Source: Bacteroidetes bacterium UBA2364 (GTDB taxonomy: Bacteria > Bacteroidota > Rhodothermia > Rhodothermales > UBA2364). From it: 33,853 nucleotides of DNA. Location of the stretch: positions 1-33,853 of the forward strand of contig DDTM01000017.1 of NCBI GenBank assembly GCA_002344075.1, in the 5' to 3' direction. Position numbers and translations under genes: made by a program. The notes under the pieces are model-generated. The model made no database searches and was not told the DNA's origin. It saw only the letters and a list, made by a program, of their open reading frames with translations. This document shows, piece by piece, positions 16,310-24,007 of the stretch. Numbering within the stretch: position 1 is the first letter of the stretch; each line of letters opens with the position of its first letter.

Positions 16310-16691
16310 AGTTGTGATATGAGGAAAAAGGTGAAAAAGATTTATGGGCATACACCCATGTAACGATGAACACATGAGGCTGCCCAAAAGAGGTAGGTAG
16401 GTGGAGGGTTAAAAACAGGATACTTCTATCCAGAAATACACCCCTGATAGAACGGCTATTCTCTACATAAAAAAAGGACACCTCGTCCATTACCCTTTTA
16501 GAGGGTAGTTTGAGATGTCCAATCAGATGGATGTTGTCAATCTTAAAGGCCGTAGCCATGTATTAGACGAATTGGTTGCGTTGTTTTTTTAAAAAAAACG
16601 GCCTAATCTACGACTAATAATTTTTTCCATCTACTATACGCAAATAAACTTCATGAAGTAGGATCATAAAGCCCGTTTGCCTCATACGACC
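16310..16691. other. 382-base non-coding region upstream of kup
   Basis: No gene is supported here. The minus strand contains, in order of transcription, a 12-bp palindrome ACTTCATGAAGT (16659-16648), a T8A7 run near 16598-16584, and a strong hairpin with T-tract (16520-16469). About 160 bases of untranslated sequence then precede the kup start. An 85-codon frame starting at 16559 runs through the hairpin and into kup but looks non-coding. Confidence 0.5.
16469..16520 (-). terminator. Hairpin with T-tract between the GHL10-like gene and kup (terminator or attenuator)
   Basis: On the minus strand GGACATCTC (16520-16512) pairs with GAGGTGTCC (16484-16476) with one G-U pair. Beyond an internal loop, TACCCT pairs with AGGGTA around a 5-base loop. 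Seven T follow. It lies 172 bases after the stop of the upstream gene and 160 bases before the kup start. It can simply end the upstream transcript, or act as a leader attenuator for kup. Confidence 0.7.
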
Positions 16692-17753
16692 TCACTTCAA
16701 AGCAGCCAGAATTTTCAACTGACTCTCTGTAACATCACCAAAGAGGGAAATTCCACTGGCTCCGTTCCTTCTCGCATAGCGCACGCCCATCTCGAAGGCG
16801 TTGTCATTTGCAAAGGCAGGCAAGTACAAACCAGCATAAAGAGGCTTTGCATCCCGAAGCCCAAAAACCCCTTGTTCCACGGCTTCACCAATCCACCGTT
16901 CCGGTTCCAAATAAAAACTATGGTACACCATTGGGCAGAAGGCGTCCAAATTCCAACGTGTCCAATCTTGGCGCACAATCCGTTGGGCAATTTCCGGTGT
17001 AGGGAAAACCGCAGCCGTGATGGGTTTTTTCTGCGCGTGGACCACCTTTGCCAGACGGTTTACAAGTTGTGTAACAGCATCGTAGCGGAACTTCCGCCAC
17101 GAGTATTGATCGGATGGATATGCAATGTCCTTGGGGTCTTTGCCATATAGTGTCTTATACTTCGAGCGACACACCTCACAATAGCAAAAATCATAATCCG
17201 GCATTTCTTCGGTCTGGACTAAATTATAGGTTGGCCAAAGTTCCACTGGCAAGATTACATCGCAGAAGCGCACATAATCTAAGTGAATGCCCTGCACATA
17301 TGGTTTCTTAAGATGATCGCGGACAAATTGCTCCAAATAATCGCCCACTTCTTTGCGGCTTGGGCATACCCATCGGTAGTACTCCACATAGGGCGGCTGA
17401 TCGAAACAGGACTTTCCGCTACGGCTGATCGCATACCACTCCGGATGGTTATCCCGAATCCATTGGTCACGCCGGTTGGTTGTCCACATCCAGAGGTGTG
17501 TAGAAAGCCCTGCATTGGCTGCCGCTTTGAAGGTTGCTTCATGATACCATTCTATAAACACGCCGTAAATCCCATAGCGTTTATACATTCGGAACAGGTC
17601 GCGACGTTGCGCATCGGTCTGCTTGTCATCCGGACGAATCCAAATCCAATTCCGAACGGGGCGTTGAGCGGCAACAGCAGTAAGGCCTATTTGCGGATCA
17701 GCCAAGGCCACCGCACCCATGCCCATGAGTTTTAGCGAGTCTCTACGGTCCAT
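16692..17753 (-). CDS. Exported GHL10-like TIM-barrel protein (putative glycoside hydrolase)
   Basis: This 353-residue protein has a twin-arginine-like leader: DRRDSLKLMGMGAVALA, where the RR-D-S-L-K pattern resembles the Tat motif. The mature part looks like the GHL10 / family-10-like glycosylhydrolase group: IWIRPDD, IYGVFIEWYHEATFKAAANA, then GIHLDYVRFCD (Asp159, at the end of a barrel strand) and a cysteine cluster CYCEVC at 190-195 that recurs in related putative hydrolases. AAVFPTPEIAQ and FCPMVYHSFY continue the barrel. The substrate is unknown. It starts at 17753 with a 162-base divergent gap to the BNR-repeat gene. A second Tat-like TIM-barrel gene lies 1 kb away, which suggests a shared export route, though a shared pathway is only inference. 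Confidence 0.75.
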   Translation of the reverse strand: MDRRDSLKLMGMGAVALADPQIGLTAVAAQRPVRNWIWIRPDDKQTDAQRRDLFRMYKRYGIYGVFIEWYHEATFKAAANAGLSTHLWMWTTNRRDQWIRDNHPEWYAISRSGKSCFDQPPYVEYYRWVCPSRKEVGDYLEQFVRDHLKKPYVQGIHLDYVRFCDVILPVELWPTYNLVQTEEMPDYDFCYCEVCRSKYKTLYGKDPKDIAYPSDQYSWRKFRYDAVTQLVNRLAKVVHAQKKPITAAVFPTPEIAQRIVRQDWTRWNLDAFCPMVYHSFYLEPERWIGEAVEQGVFGLRDAKPLYAGLYLPAFANDNAFEMGVRYARRNGASGISLFGDVTESQLKILAALK

Positions 17754-17915
17754 ATTTTTTGGGATTAGGTTGAAGGGGAAGAAAATAAGTTATCCAATTC
17801 CGGTCACATCTCCAACACATTTAAAAGATCCAGCAAACAAAAATACCAAATAGTGCGTTTATACCAAACCATCAGGTTTTCGGCTTATTATTTTTCTAAC
17901 CAATCGCTATTCGCC

Positions 17916-18710
17916 ATGTACTTCCCTAAACCGCTTCTCGTAATCGCACTTTTCACGCTGTGTTGTACACTCGGTGTATCTGCACAAAATGCCATTATTT
18001 CATTTAAGCCCGTTACGTCGGACGAGCGGGAGATCGTACAAGACCTAGCGGAAAACAATACGGTTTCGCTCTATGTGGATATTTTGGGCCGGAGCCACCT
18101 TGAAGCATTTTTGTACGGCGTTTGGGGTATGGGGCCTGGTCCATTACGCTCAGTTTTACTCCGCACCAGAGACGGCGGCAAAACGTGGCGCGAGGTAATG
18201 ACGCCCGTAGGCTCCAGCCAAGTTTGGGAAATGCAATTCTTGAATGCCAAAACCGGCTTTGCCCTTGTGCTGTTTACTATGGAAGGACCGGGCGAAGTAC
18301 AACTTTTCCGTACCTTAGATGGAGGAGCCACCTGGACCAGACGTGCAGCAATACCCAAGTCCGACCACTCTGATGTTCCTGTCCGGATGTACTTTACCTC
18401 AGCACAGCAAGGTGAGGTCTATCTGTCGTGCAATCCCGGCGCCGATGCAGAATACCTTATGCGCCAAAACACGACGAATGGAGGGAAGACATGGAAAAAA
18501 GGGCCTTGTCAGTTGGCAGATACCTTCACCCTACCACAACATAGCAATCACCCAACCAAAGACCTGACCATGTGGGAACTTAAAAAAACGGAGCATGGTG
18601 CCCACATAACTATTTTACGGTATCGCGCCACCGAACAACAGAAGCCGCCTGTTGCCCGCCTCCATAGGGTATGGAAGGTCGTGGGTAAACACTTATACCC
18701 TGCGGAGTAA
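17916..18710 (+). CDS. Secreted BNR-repeat (Ycf48/sialidase-like propeller) protein, function unknown
   Basis: The ATG at 17916 gives a 264-residue protein with a clear signal peptide (MYFPKPLLVIALFTLCCTLGVSAQ); a frame opening earlier at 17853 would hide this leader. Three Asp-box-like motifs are visible: RTRDGGKTW, RTLDGGATW and NTTNGGKTWKK. Such motifs mark beta-propeller blades in sialidases and Ycf48-like proteins. With only three clear blades the propeller may be incomplete. A catalytic role is not indicated. Its stop is 7 bases from the stop of the convergent Hyi-like gene, with no visible terminator between them. Confidence 0.75.
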   Translation: MYFPKPLLVIALFTLCCTLGVSAQNAIISFKPVTSDEREIVQDLAENNTVSLYVDILGRSHLEAFLYGVWGMGPGPLRSVLLRTRDGGKTWREVMTPVGSSQVWEMQFLNAKTGFALVLFTMEGPGEVQLFRTLDGGATWTRRAAIPKSDHSDVPVRMYFTSAQQGEVYLSCNPGADAEYLMRQNTTNGGKTWKKGPCQLADTFTLPQHSNHPTKDLTMWELKKTEHGAHITILRYRATEQQKPPVARLHRVWKVVGKHLYPAE

Positions 18711-18717
18711 CTTACGC

Positions 18718-19566
18718 TTAAACGTCGCAAATCCGGATGCCCTCTTGTAAGGATGCGATGGGGTTTTTACTTTTAGGGATAAACTCCTGTGCCACATATC
18801 CCTTAAACCCAAGTTCCACGAGCGCTTTCATGATGATAGGGTAATAAATTTCTTGCGTCTGATTGATCTCATTTCTGCCCGGATTCCCTCCTGTGTGGAA
18901 GTGTGCGAGGTGTTTTTGGTGCTTCCGGATCGTGCGGATGAGGTCGCCTTCCATTATCTGCATGTGATATATGTCATAGAGCAGTTTAAAGTTTGGGTGG
19001 TCCTCCAACTGGTTACAAACCGCCACACCCCATTCGGTGGTATCAGCCTGATACCCTTTGTGATCTACGCGGCTATTCAACATTTCCAGAACCAGCGTAA
19101 TGCCCGCACGTTCAGCCAAGGGCAATAAACGTCGAATACCGGAGGCCATATTCCGAATACCTTCTTCGTCTGAAAGACTGTTTTGATTTCCAGAGAAACA
19201 AATCACTTGCTTATAGCCATTCGCAGCCGCTTTGGGGATCAGATCTTCATATCGCCGCACCAATTCATCATGGAGGGCGGGGTCATTAAAGCCACGAGTA
19301 AGGCTGATTTCCGCACCATTCACCATCGAACACGTTAAACCATGTTTTTTGAGCACGGGCCAATCGGCCTCACCCACCAAGTCTATGGCTTCTAAACCCA
19401 AGGCTTTGATCCGGCTACAAAACGTATCCAATGGAATTTGTCCATAGCACCACCTGCATACAGAATGTCGGATACGACCTTTCAAGGGGCTTCCCTCATC
19501 AAGTACACTCAGAGGGGCGGTAGCCAGTAAAATAGATTGCTTAAGTGCAGTACGTCTGTTTTGCAT
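18718..19566 (-). CDS. Hydroxypyruvate-isomerase-like TIM-barrel protein with Tat-like leader
   Basis: This 282-residue protein belongs to the xylose-isomerase-like TIM-barrel / Hyi family. Metal-site candidates in the expected order are Glu161 (LVLEMLN), Asp198 and His201 (LLYDIYHMQ), His224 (AHFHTGGNPGRNE) and Glu261 (VAQEFIP). The N-terminus MQNRRTALKQSILLATAPLSV has twin arginines ahead of a hydrophobic stretch, which suggests export; cytosolic Hyi enzymes lack this. It could isomerise hydroxypyruvate or another small sugar-like compound, but the export signal makes the standard glyoxylate-pathway role doubtful. It is convergent with the BNR gene and preceded by a 235-base divergent region containing a long inverted repeat. 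Confidence 0.82.
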   Translation of the reverse strand: MQNRRTALKQSILLATAPLSVLDEGSPLKGRIRHSVCRWCYGQIPLDTFCSRIKALGLEAIDLVGEADWPVLKKHGLTCSMVNGAEISLTRGFNDPALHDELVRRYEDLIPKAAANGYKQVICFSGNQNSLSDEEGIRNMASGIRRLLPLAERAGITLVLEMLNSRVDHKGYQADTTEWGVAVCNQLEDHPNFKLLYDIYHMQIMEGDLIRTIRKHQKHLAHFHTGGNPGRNEINQTQEIYYPIIMKALVELGFKGYVAQEFIPKSKNPIASLQEGIRICDV

Positions 19567-19628
19567 GTTCTTTTGGTTTTTACAGGTTTATTAAAGCAAT
19601 ATAAAAAAGTCTCTGCCTCAAAAAGTAT

Positions 19629-19682
19629 GGTAGATGGGTAGAACATACAGACACGCACGACCACAGGAACATCCCATCTACC
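19629..19682. repeat. Perfect 10-bp inverted repeat in the Hyi-like / PRTase divergent region
   Basis: GGTAGATGGG (19629-19638) and CCCATCTACC (19673-19682) are exact reverse complements around a 34-base centre. TTTTT follows on the plus strand, and ATACTTTTT follows on the minus strand. No gene ends here: the Hyi-like gene starts at 19566 and the PRTase gene at 19802. It may be a leader hairpin for the Hyi-like gene, a terminator-like structure, or a regulator site. Confidence 0.5.
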
Positions 19683-19801
19683 TTTTTCCTTGCACTTCCA
19701 GATCCGGTTTTTTATGGGAAAACCCGCTTTTTCCTGTTCTGAAAATACAATTCGCGAATGGTTTTTGTATCTTCTTATGATATAACCCAAAATATTCTGA
19801 C

Positions 19802-20392
19802 ATGACTGAGACCGAATTAATTGACCTTGGCAACCGACTCTATCAGCAAGCCATGGTTCGTAGCGAACAGGAAGCCATCACCGATCCGGCAGGCTTACCC
19901 ATTCGTTGGATGCTGGATACCCGAACCCCGATGTTGGATGCCGTCTTTTTTAATGAAGTTGGAGGTGTTTTGGCAAGACGTTTAGCAAAGAAGGGAATAC
20001 ATCAGGTGGTTGGCCTGGGGTATGGTTCCTTCCCACTTGTATGTTCAGTACTGAGTTCGGGGCCGGAGATGGGGTTTAAAGGCGGATTTGTACGCGAAAC
20101 CCGAAAGCCTTATGGCCGCCGCCGCTTGGTGGAAGGGCCTATAACCCGGAATGAACCTGTGGTCTTGTTAGACGATGTCCTGAACAGTGGCAAAAATGCA
20201 CGCTTGGCTATCAAATTATTGCGTGAAGATGGGTTTAAGGTTGTCGGTCTTTTTACACTTTTCTGCTTCACATGGGGCAATGGGAAAGAAGCCTTGCAAA
20301 ACGAAGGCATTTGGGTGGACTCCTTGTTAGACCTGAATCTTCGTAATAAAAACGACGACGAAAAGACCACCTCGGATAGCAGTCCGGTATAA
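19802..20392 (+). CDS. Orotate-phosphoribosyltransferase-like PRTase (PyrE-type)
   Basis: This is a 196-residue cytosolic type I phosphoribosyltransferase. The PRPP-binding signature VVLLDDVLNSGKNA is at residues 120-133, with Asp124 and Asp125. FVRETRKPYGRRRLVEG (97-113) corresponds to the flexible catalytic loop and following strand of orotate PRTases. It probably transfers a phosphoribosyl group to a pyrimidine-like base, but the substrate cannot be fixed. No other pyrimidine gene is nearby, and the Lys/Gly-rich loop is atypical, so it may be a PyrE paralogue rather than the main enzyme. The C-terminus ends in a polar, acidic tail. It starts at the ATG at 19802 and is convergent with the cupin-GNAT gene, with 102 bases between them and no clear terminator. 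Confidence 0.78.
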   Translation: MTETELIDLGNRLYQQAMVRSEQEAITDPAGLPIRWMLDTRTPMLDAVFFNEVGGVLARRLAKKGIHQVVGLGYGSFPLVCSVLSSGPEMGFKGGFVRETRKPYGRRRLVEGPITRNEPVVLLDDVLNSGKNARLAIKLLREDGFKVVGLFTLFCFTWGNGKEALQNEGIWVDSLLDLNLRNKNDDEKTTSDSSPV

Positions 20393-20494
20393 TGATTGTG
20401 CCAAGGGCGTGATTACGAAACTTTATTACCCCTTTTCATTGGGCAAGACATCACACCTTTCATCTTTCCGCACTTTCAACAGATGAACCATTAC

Positions 20495-21268
20495 TTAAGC
20501 GCGTGATCCTTTACGGAACATTCGGATGTGCGGAATACCTGCTTCATCAAATAGTTTGCCAATCGGCCTAAACCCAAGCGAGTTGTAAAAAAATTGTAAG
20601 TGCGCTTGGGCATGTATCATCTGTATCAAATATCCCGCTTTTTCTGCTTGGTCTATAGTCCACTCAACTATTTGGCGGCCATAGCCCTTCCCCCGAAATG
20701 GGGCTAATATTGCAAATCGCTCTAACTTGGCAAGGCCATCCCCATCACCACTTTTCGTGATGCGCCATCTTGCACAGGCTGCGGGCACACCATTAACCGT
20801 ACCCAAAATATGCGTTGCCGTATCATCGAACAAATCCCATTCTTCTTCTGGCGGACAAGCCTGCTCCAGAATAAACACCTCGGTCCGGATGTGTTTAACG
20901 GACTGCCATTCGCTTTCATTGGATACCAATCGCAAGTGGAGAGGAGGTGTAGCGGATTCCCCCCCTTCAGGACCGTAAAACATAACCCAAACCGCAAAAT
21001 CCTCTGAAAAGTCCTCGAACCGATGCACTACTCCAGCCGGCACAAACAAGACATCCTTCGGGCCAAATGGATGCCTTTGGCCACCATTTACAAACCAACC
21101 CGTACCATTTGCCACCACATACAACTCATCGCGGGTATGTGGGGTTTGTAAGTCCCGCTGTTGGGGGGCATAAAGTTCCACCACCAACGTCCCGTGTTCA
21201 AATAACTTGACAAAGGGTTGCTGGTGGTGTTCGAGCATTGTTAAGCCTTCCGTAAGACGTAGGTGCAT
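20495..21268 (-). CDS. Cupin-GNAT fusion protein (putative N-acetyltransferase)
   Basis: This 257-residue protein joins two domains. Residues about 12-105 form a cupin: PHTRDELYVV supplies His44 and Glu48, and FVPAGVVHRFED supplies Pro77, Gly79 and His82, giving a possible three-ligand metal site. Residues about 110-257 form a GNAT acetyltransferase: LERFAILAPFRGKGYGRQ carries the acetyl-CoA loop RGKGYG (192-197), and FYNSLGF and FDEAGIPHIRM are ElaA/YjcF-like blocks. Cytosolic acetylation of a small molecule or protein is likely, with the cupin sensing or binding a ligand, but this is inference. An alternative ATG at 21238 has GGAAGG upstream and would shorten the protein by 10 residues. It is the last gene of a three-gene minus-strand operon, 15 bases after nhaD. 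Confidence 0.85.
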   Translation of the reverse strand: MHLRLTEGLTMLEHHQQPFVKLFEHGTLVVELYAPQQRDLQTPHTRDELYVVANGTGWFVNGGQRHPFGPKDVLFVPAGVVHRFEDFSEDFAVWVMFYGPEGGESATPPLHLRLVSNESEWQSVKHIRTEVFILEQACPPEEEWDLFDDTATHILGTVNGVPAACARWRITKSGDGDGLAKLERFAILAPFRGKGYGRQIVEWTIDQAEKAGYLIQMIHAQAHLQFFYNSLGFRPIGKLFDEAGIPHIRMFRKGSRA

Positions 21269-21283
21269 GGCCTCTTACGTTTA

Positions 21284-22591
21284 TCAATGGGTATGTAAAA
21301 GTGCGTAGATCAGAATGTATGCGGCTGCGCCTGCAAAATACCCAATGGCCGCCCAAATCGAAATCTTTTTGACATACCAAATGAAGTCTATTTTTTCCAT
21401 ACCCATCACAGCCACACCAGCAGCAGAACCGATAATTAGGATAGAGCCGCCCGTTCCGGCTGTATAGGCAATAAATTCCCAAATTTTGGAATCCATCGGA
21501 TACGTTGCAAGGTCGTACATCCCCATTGTGGCAGCCACCAACGGTACGTTATCCACAATAGCAGAAAGAAGACCAATCACGACGGCGATTACGTCCAAAT
21601 TCCCAACCGTGTCGTTCAGCCATTGTGCCGTTGCTCCGAGGATACCCGATACCTCCAGTGCCGAAATGGCCAGCAAGATTCCCAGAAAGAACAAAATACT
21701 GGGCGTGTCCACCCGCTTAAGTGCTTCGGAGGCAGTATAAGGCTTGCGGACTTCTTCATCTTTGTTTTTATGCAACAGCTCGGAAGCAATCCAGATGACA
21801 GATAAGGAAAGCAACATACCCACATAGGGTGGTAAATGCGTGACAGTTTTGAAAATAGGTACAAAAATCAAACCACCTACCCCAAGGATGAGCATGAGGG
21901 TGCTGCCATCAGGAATATGGTCTTTTGCTGGCTTCGCAGGTGCTTCTATGGTCCCTTTCAGGTGAAACCCAATCCAAATCAGCGGGGCCAAGAGGCAAAT
22001 GACGCTTGGAATAAAAAGAGACATAAGGATATTAACCGTTGATATTTGGCCGCCAATCCAGAGCATAGTCGTTGTAACATCCCCGATTGGTGAAAAGGCA
22101 CCGCCTGCATTGGCTGCAATCACCACCATACCCGCAAACATTTTCCGCATTTCGTGGTCTTTGATCAATTTGCGCAGCAAACTAACCATCACGATGGAGG
22201 TTGTGAGGTTATCCAATATGGCGGATAAAAAGAATGTAACCCACGAAATGAGCCAAAGCAGTTTGCGTACATCCTGTGTTCGGATGCGATCTGTGATCAT
22301 GCGAAACCCCTCGTGCGCATCCACCAATTCCACAATGGTCATGGCGCCGAGCAAAAAGAACAGAATCTGGGCAATATCCGTGAGATGATGCCCCAACTCC
22401 GTTTCCACATGATGTACATCTCCCGATGTAAGCACCACAACAGTCCATAGCAGTACACCCGTCAGAAGAGCAGTAGCCGATTTGTTGATCTTAATGGGGT
22501 GTTCAAAAGCGATTGCTGCATATCCAATGATAAATATACCTATCAACAAAGATTCCACAATTTTTAGGGATTTAGACGTAAAGGAAAACAT
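21284..22591 (-). CDS. nhaD: NhaD-type sodium/proton antiporter
   Basis: This 435-residue polytopic inner-membrane protein of the ion-transporter superfamily should expel sodium in exchange for protons. Hallmarks are LSAILDNLTTSIVMVSLL and AANAGGAFSPIGDVTTTMLW, both strongly conserved in NhaD, plus the late SAIVDNVPLVAATMGMYDL repeat. The start chosen is the ATG at 22591 (MFSFTSKSLKIVESLL), just 5 bases after the B3/4 gene stop, with AAGGGG directly upstream. An in-frame start at 22669 would overlap the preceding gene. It lies in an operon with the B3/4 protein and the cupin-GNAT fusion. NhaD suggests a marine, saline or alkaline habitat. Confidence 0.93.
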   Translation of the reverse strand: MFSFTSKSLKIVESLLIGIFIIGYAAIAFEHPIKINKSATALLTGVLLWTVVVLTSGDVHHVETELGHHLTDIAQILFFLLGAMTIVELVDAHEGFRMITDRIRTQDVRKLLWLISWVTFFLSAILDNLTTSIVMVSLLRKLIKDHEMRKMFAGMVVIAANAGGAFSPIGDVTTTMLWIGGQISTVNILMSLFIPSVICLLAPLIWIGFHLKGTIEAPAKPAKDHIPDGSTLMLILGVGGLIFVPIFKTVTHLPPYVGMLLSLSVIWIASELLHKNKDEEVRKPYTASEALKRVDTPSILFFLGILLAISALEVSGILGATAQWLNDTVGNLDVIAVVIGLLSAIVDNVPLVAATMGMYDLATYPMDSKIWEFIAYTAGTGGSILIIGSAAGVAVMGMEKIDFIWYVKKISIWAAIGYFAGAAAYILIYALLHTH

Positions 22592-22596
22592 ACCCC

Positions 22597-23301
22597 TTAA
22601 GGGCGCGACAAATAAAACTGACCTTCTGGTGATACAATACCCGATATATAGCGGGCGGCATTTCCACAAGCACCCAGCAAGGTAGCAAATTCAGAACTGA
22701 TTTTGAATAGTTCTTCATTATTAATCATTTGAGAAGGTGCATAAATCGCGGCTGCGACATGACGTGTTTCAGGCAAGGTCTTGGTTTTGAGGCTATCTTT
22801 CACCGGATTTACGATCGGGATCCCCCCTGGATGGTCCTGAAAAAGGGCGCACCCAACAGGAAGGTCTTGTAACCCTATTTCTTGACCTCCAGAATTAAAA
22901 ATATAGGTCTCGCCGGGTTGCCCAAGCCGAAACAAAAAATCATCGGCTCCTGCCAGCTCCAAATCCCATAATGAGATTGGGAGTAAATATTTAATACTGA
23001 TCAGGTTATTGATATCTACCGGAGCGTTGATTTTAGGAAAGTTTTCTTCGTGTACCGCCCGAATCAAATATTCATTAGCAGGTTTTCCGCGACCCGTCGG
23101 CTTATAATTCCCATTGCGAAGCACGTCTCTCACGGCTTTTCGGATGGACTCATCCTTTTCGCTAAGTGGTTGTTTTCTATATGAAAGCCACTGTGTTAAC
23201 TCAGTACTGAATGTAGGAGGGTAGGTATGTGCGTCAATGTCAAAAGCACAAGCAATACCGATGGAGATCCGCCCTCCTTCAATTTGATTGATAAAATTCA
23301 C
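22597..23301 (-). CDS. B3/4 tRNA-binding-domain protein (stand-alone, COG3382-like)
   Basis: This is a stand-alone relative of the B3/B4 editing-related domain of phenylalanyl-tRNA synthetase beta subunit. Core blocks are KPANEYLIRAVHEENFPKI, PVDINNLISIKYLLPISLWD, FNSGGQEIGLQDLPVGC and NPVKDSLKTKTLPETRH. Family members may edit or bind charged tRNA or a similar ligand, but their substrates are poorly known. The start is uncertain: GTG at 23301 gives 234 residues and avoids overlap with the divergent STAS gene, while GTG at 23352 would add 17 residues and overlap it. It is first in the operon with nhaD (5-base gap) and the cupin-GNAT gene. Confidence 0.8.
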   Translation of the reverse strand: MNFINQIEGGRISIGIACAFDIDAHTYPPTFSTELTQWLSYRKQPLSEKDESIRKAVRDVLRNGNYKPTGRGKPANEYLIRAVHEENFPKINAPVDINNLISIKYLLPISLWDLELAGADDFLFRLGQPGETYIFNSGGQEIGLQDLPVGCALFQDHPGGIPIVNPVKDSLKTKTLPETRHVAAAIYAPSQMINNEELFKISSEFATLLGACGNAARYISGIVSPEGQFYLSRP

Positions 23302-23321
23302 GTCTTTTGATAAATAATGGT

Positions 23322-23777
23322 ATGAATTTGGATGCGACGTCCGACAAAACACCTATTATGCCGAACCAAGATATGGCTTTCCAACTTCAGCCTGCAACAG
23401 ACCTTATTACAATTGCCGAAATCGGCCCTGCTCTCGACTTTCGTAATGCCTCCGCTTTCAAGGAGGTGTGTATGCAAGAGGTAGAAAAAGGGGTCCGTTT
23501 TTTTGTACTAGATTTCTCCGATACGGGAATTTTAGACTCTACTGGTTTAGGCACTATTTTCTATTTACATCGTCAGCTAAAACCCACCGGAGGACGGGTG
23601 GTTTTTGCTGCTCCCTCGCGCCCCGTTCAAGTTGTTGTACAACTTACCCGCGCTTTCAAACACTTTCAGCAGTTTGTAACCATCGAAGAAGCCTTGGAGC
23701 GGCTCCAAATGCACAGCCGAATGGCTGTCGGCCCCATTCTTACACAGTACAAAGCCCAATTTAAAAAAGAAGTTTGA
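23322..23777 (+). CDS. STAS-domain protein (anti-sigma-factor antagonist type)
   Basis: This 151-residue STAS protein resembles SpoIIAA/RsbV. VLDFSDTGILDSTGLGTIF contains the D-S-T-G motif with Ser73, the position phosphorylated by anti-sigma kinases in this family. The sequence starts about 18-20 residues before the first predicted strand, so later ATGs at 23358 or 23373 (MAFQLQPATDLITIAEI) are also possible starts. No RsbW-type kinase or sigma-B-like factor is adjacent, so its partner is elsewhere. It is divergent from the B3/4 gene with 5' ends only about 20 bases apart, and is followed by tRNA-Glu. Confidence 0.85.
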   Translation: MNLDATSDKTPIMPNQDMAFQLQPATDLITIAEIGPALDFRNASAFKEVCMQEVEKGVRFFVLDFSDTGILDSTGLGTIFYLHRQLKPTGGRVVFAAPSRPVQVVVQLTRAFKHFQQFVTIEEALERLQMHSRMAVGPILTQYKAQFKKEV

Positions 23778-23788
23778 AATGAACTTCA

Positions 23789-23821
23789 CTTGATTCATCT
23801 GATACTTATTTATTATCTTGG
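23789..23821 (+). promoter_or_regulatory. Candidate Bacteroidota-type promoter for tRNA-Glu
   Basis: CTTG (23789-23792) and TATCTTGG (23814-23821) are 21 bases apart, each one mismatch from the TTTG / TAnnTTTG consensus of Bacteroidota. The -7 box ends 16 bases before the tRNA. Inference from pattern only. Confidence 0.4.
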
Positions 23822-23837
23822 TAGTCTATCAAAAAAT

Positions 23838-23909
23838 GTCCAGTTCGTCTAGCGGTCAGGACTCCGCCCTTTCACGGCGGCAACACGGGTTCGATTCCCG
23901 TACTGGATA
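23838..23909 (+). tRNA. tRNA-Glu (anticodon TTC)
   Basis: The 72-base cloverleaf folds fully. The acceptor stem GTCCAGT/ACTGGAT has a G-U at position 1-72. The anticodon stem CCGCC/GGCGG encloses loop CTTTCAC with anticodon TTC at 23871-23873. The T-stem ACGGG/CCCGT carries loop TTCGATT. The discriminator is A (23909) and CCA is not encoded. It decodes GAA and GAG. Confidence 0.97.
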
Positions 23910-23913
23910 CTCC

Positions 23914-23945
23914 AACCGGACTTCTTAAAGAAGTTCGGTTTTTTT
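23914..23945 (+). terminator. Intrinsic terminator of tRNA-Glu
   Basis: AACCGGACTTC (23914-23924) pairs with GAAGTTCGGTT (23930-23940) with one G-U, closing on a 5-base loop, and T5 or more follows. It lies 5 bases after the tRNA 3' end. Confidence 0.9.
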
Positions 23946-23961
23946 GTATCGGTTGCCGAAG

Positions 23962-23990
23962 AAAAAAGCCCCGCCTATTTAGCGGAGCTT
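23962..23990 (-). terminator. Intrinsic terminator of the OmpL47-repeat gene
   Basis: On the minus strand AAGCTCCGC (23990-23982) pairs with GCGGGGCTT (23974-23966) with one T-G pair around a 7-base loop. T6 overlaps and follows the end of the stem. It begins 18 bases after the gene stop at 24008. Confidence 0.85.
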
Positions 23991-24007
23991 GAGCAGAGAA
24001 AATATGG

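Noticed and set aside
16302..16559. 85-codon minus-strand frame overlapping the kup start
   Set aside because: It runs through the terminator-like hairpin, has no family resemblance and an odd composition; treated as non-coding leader.
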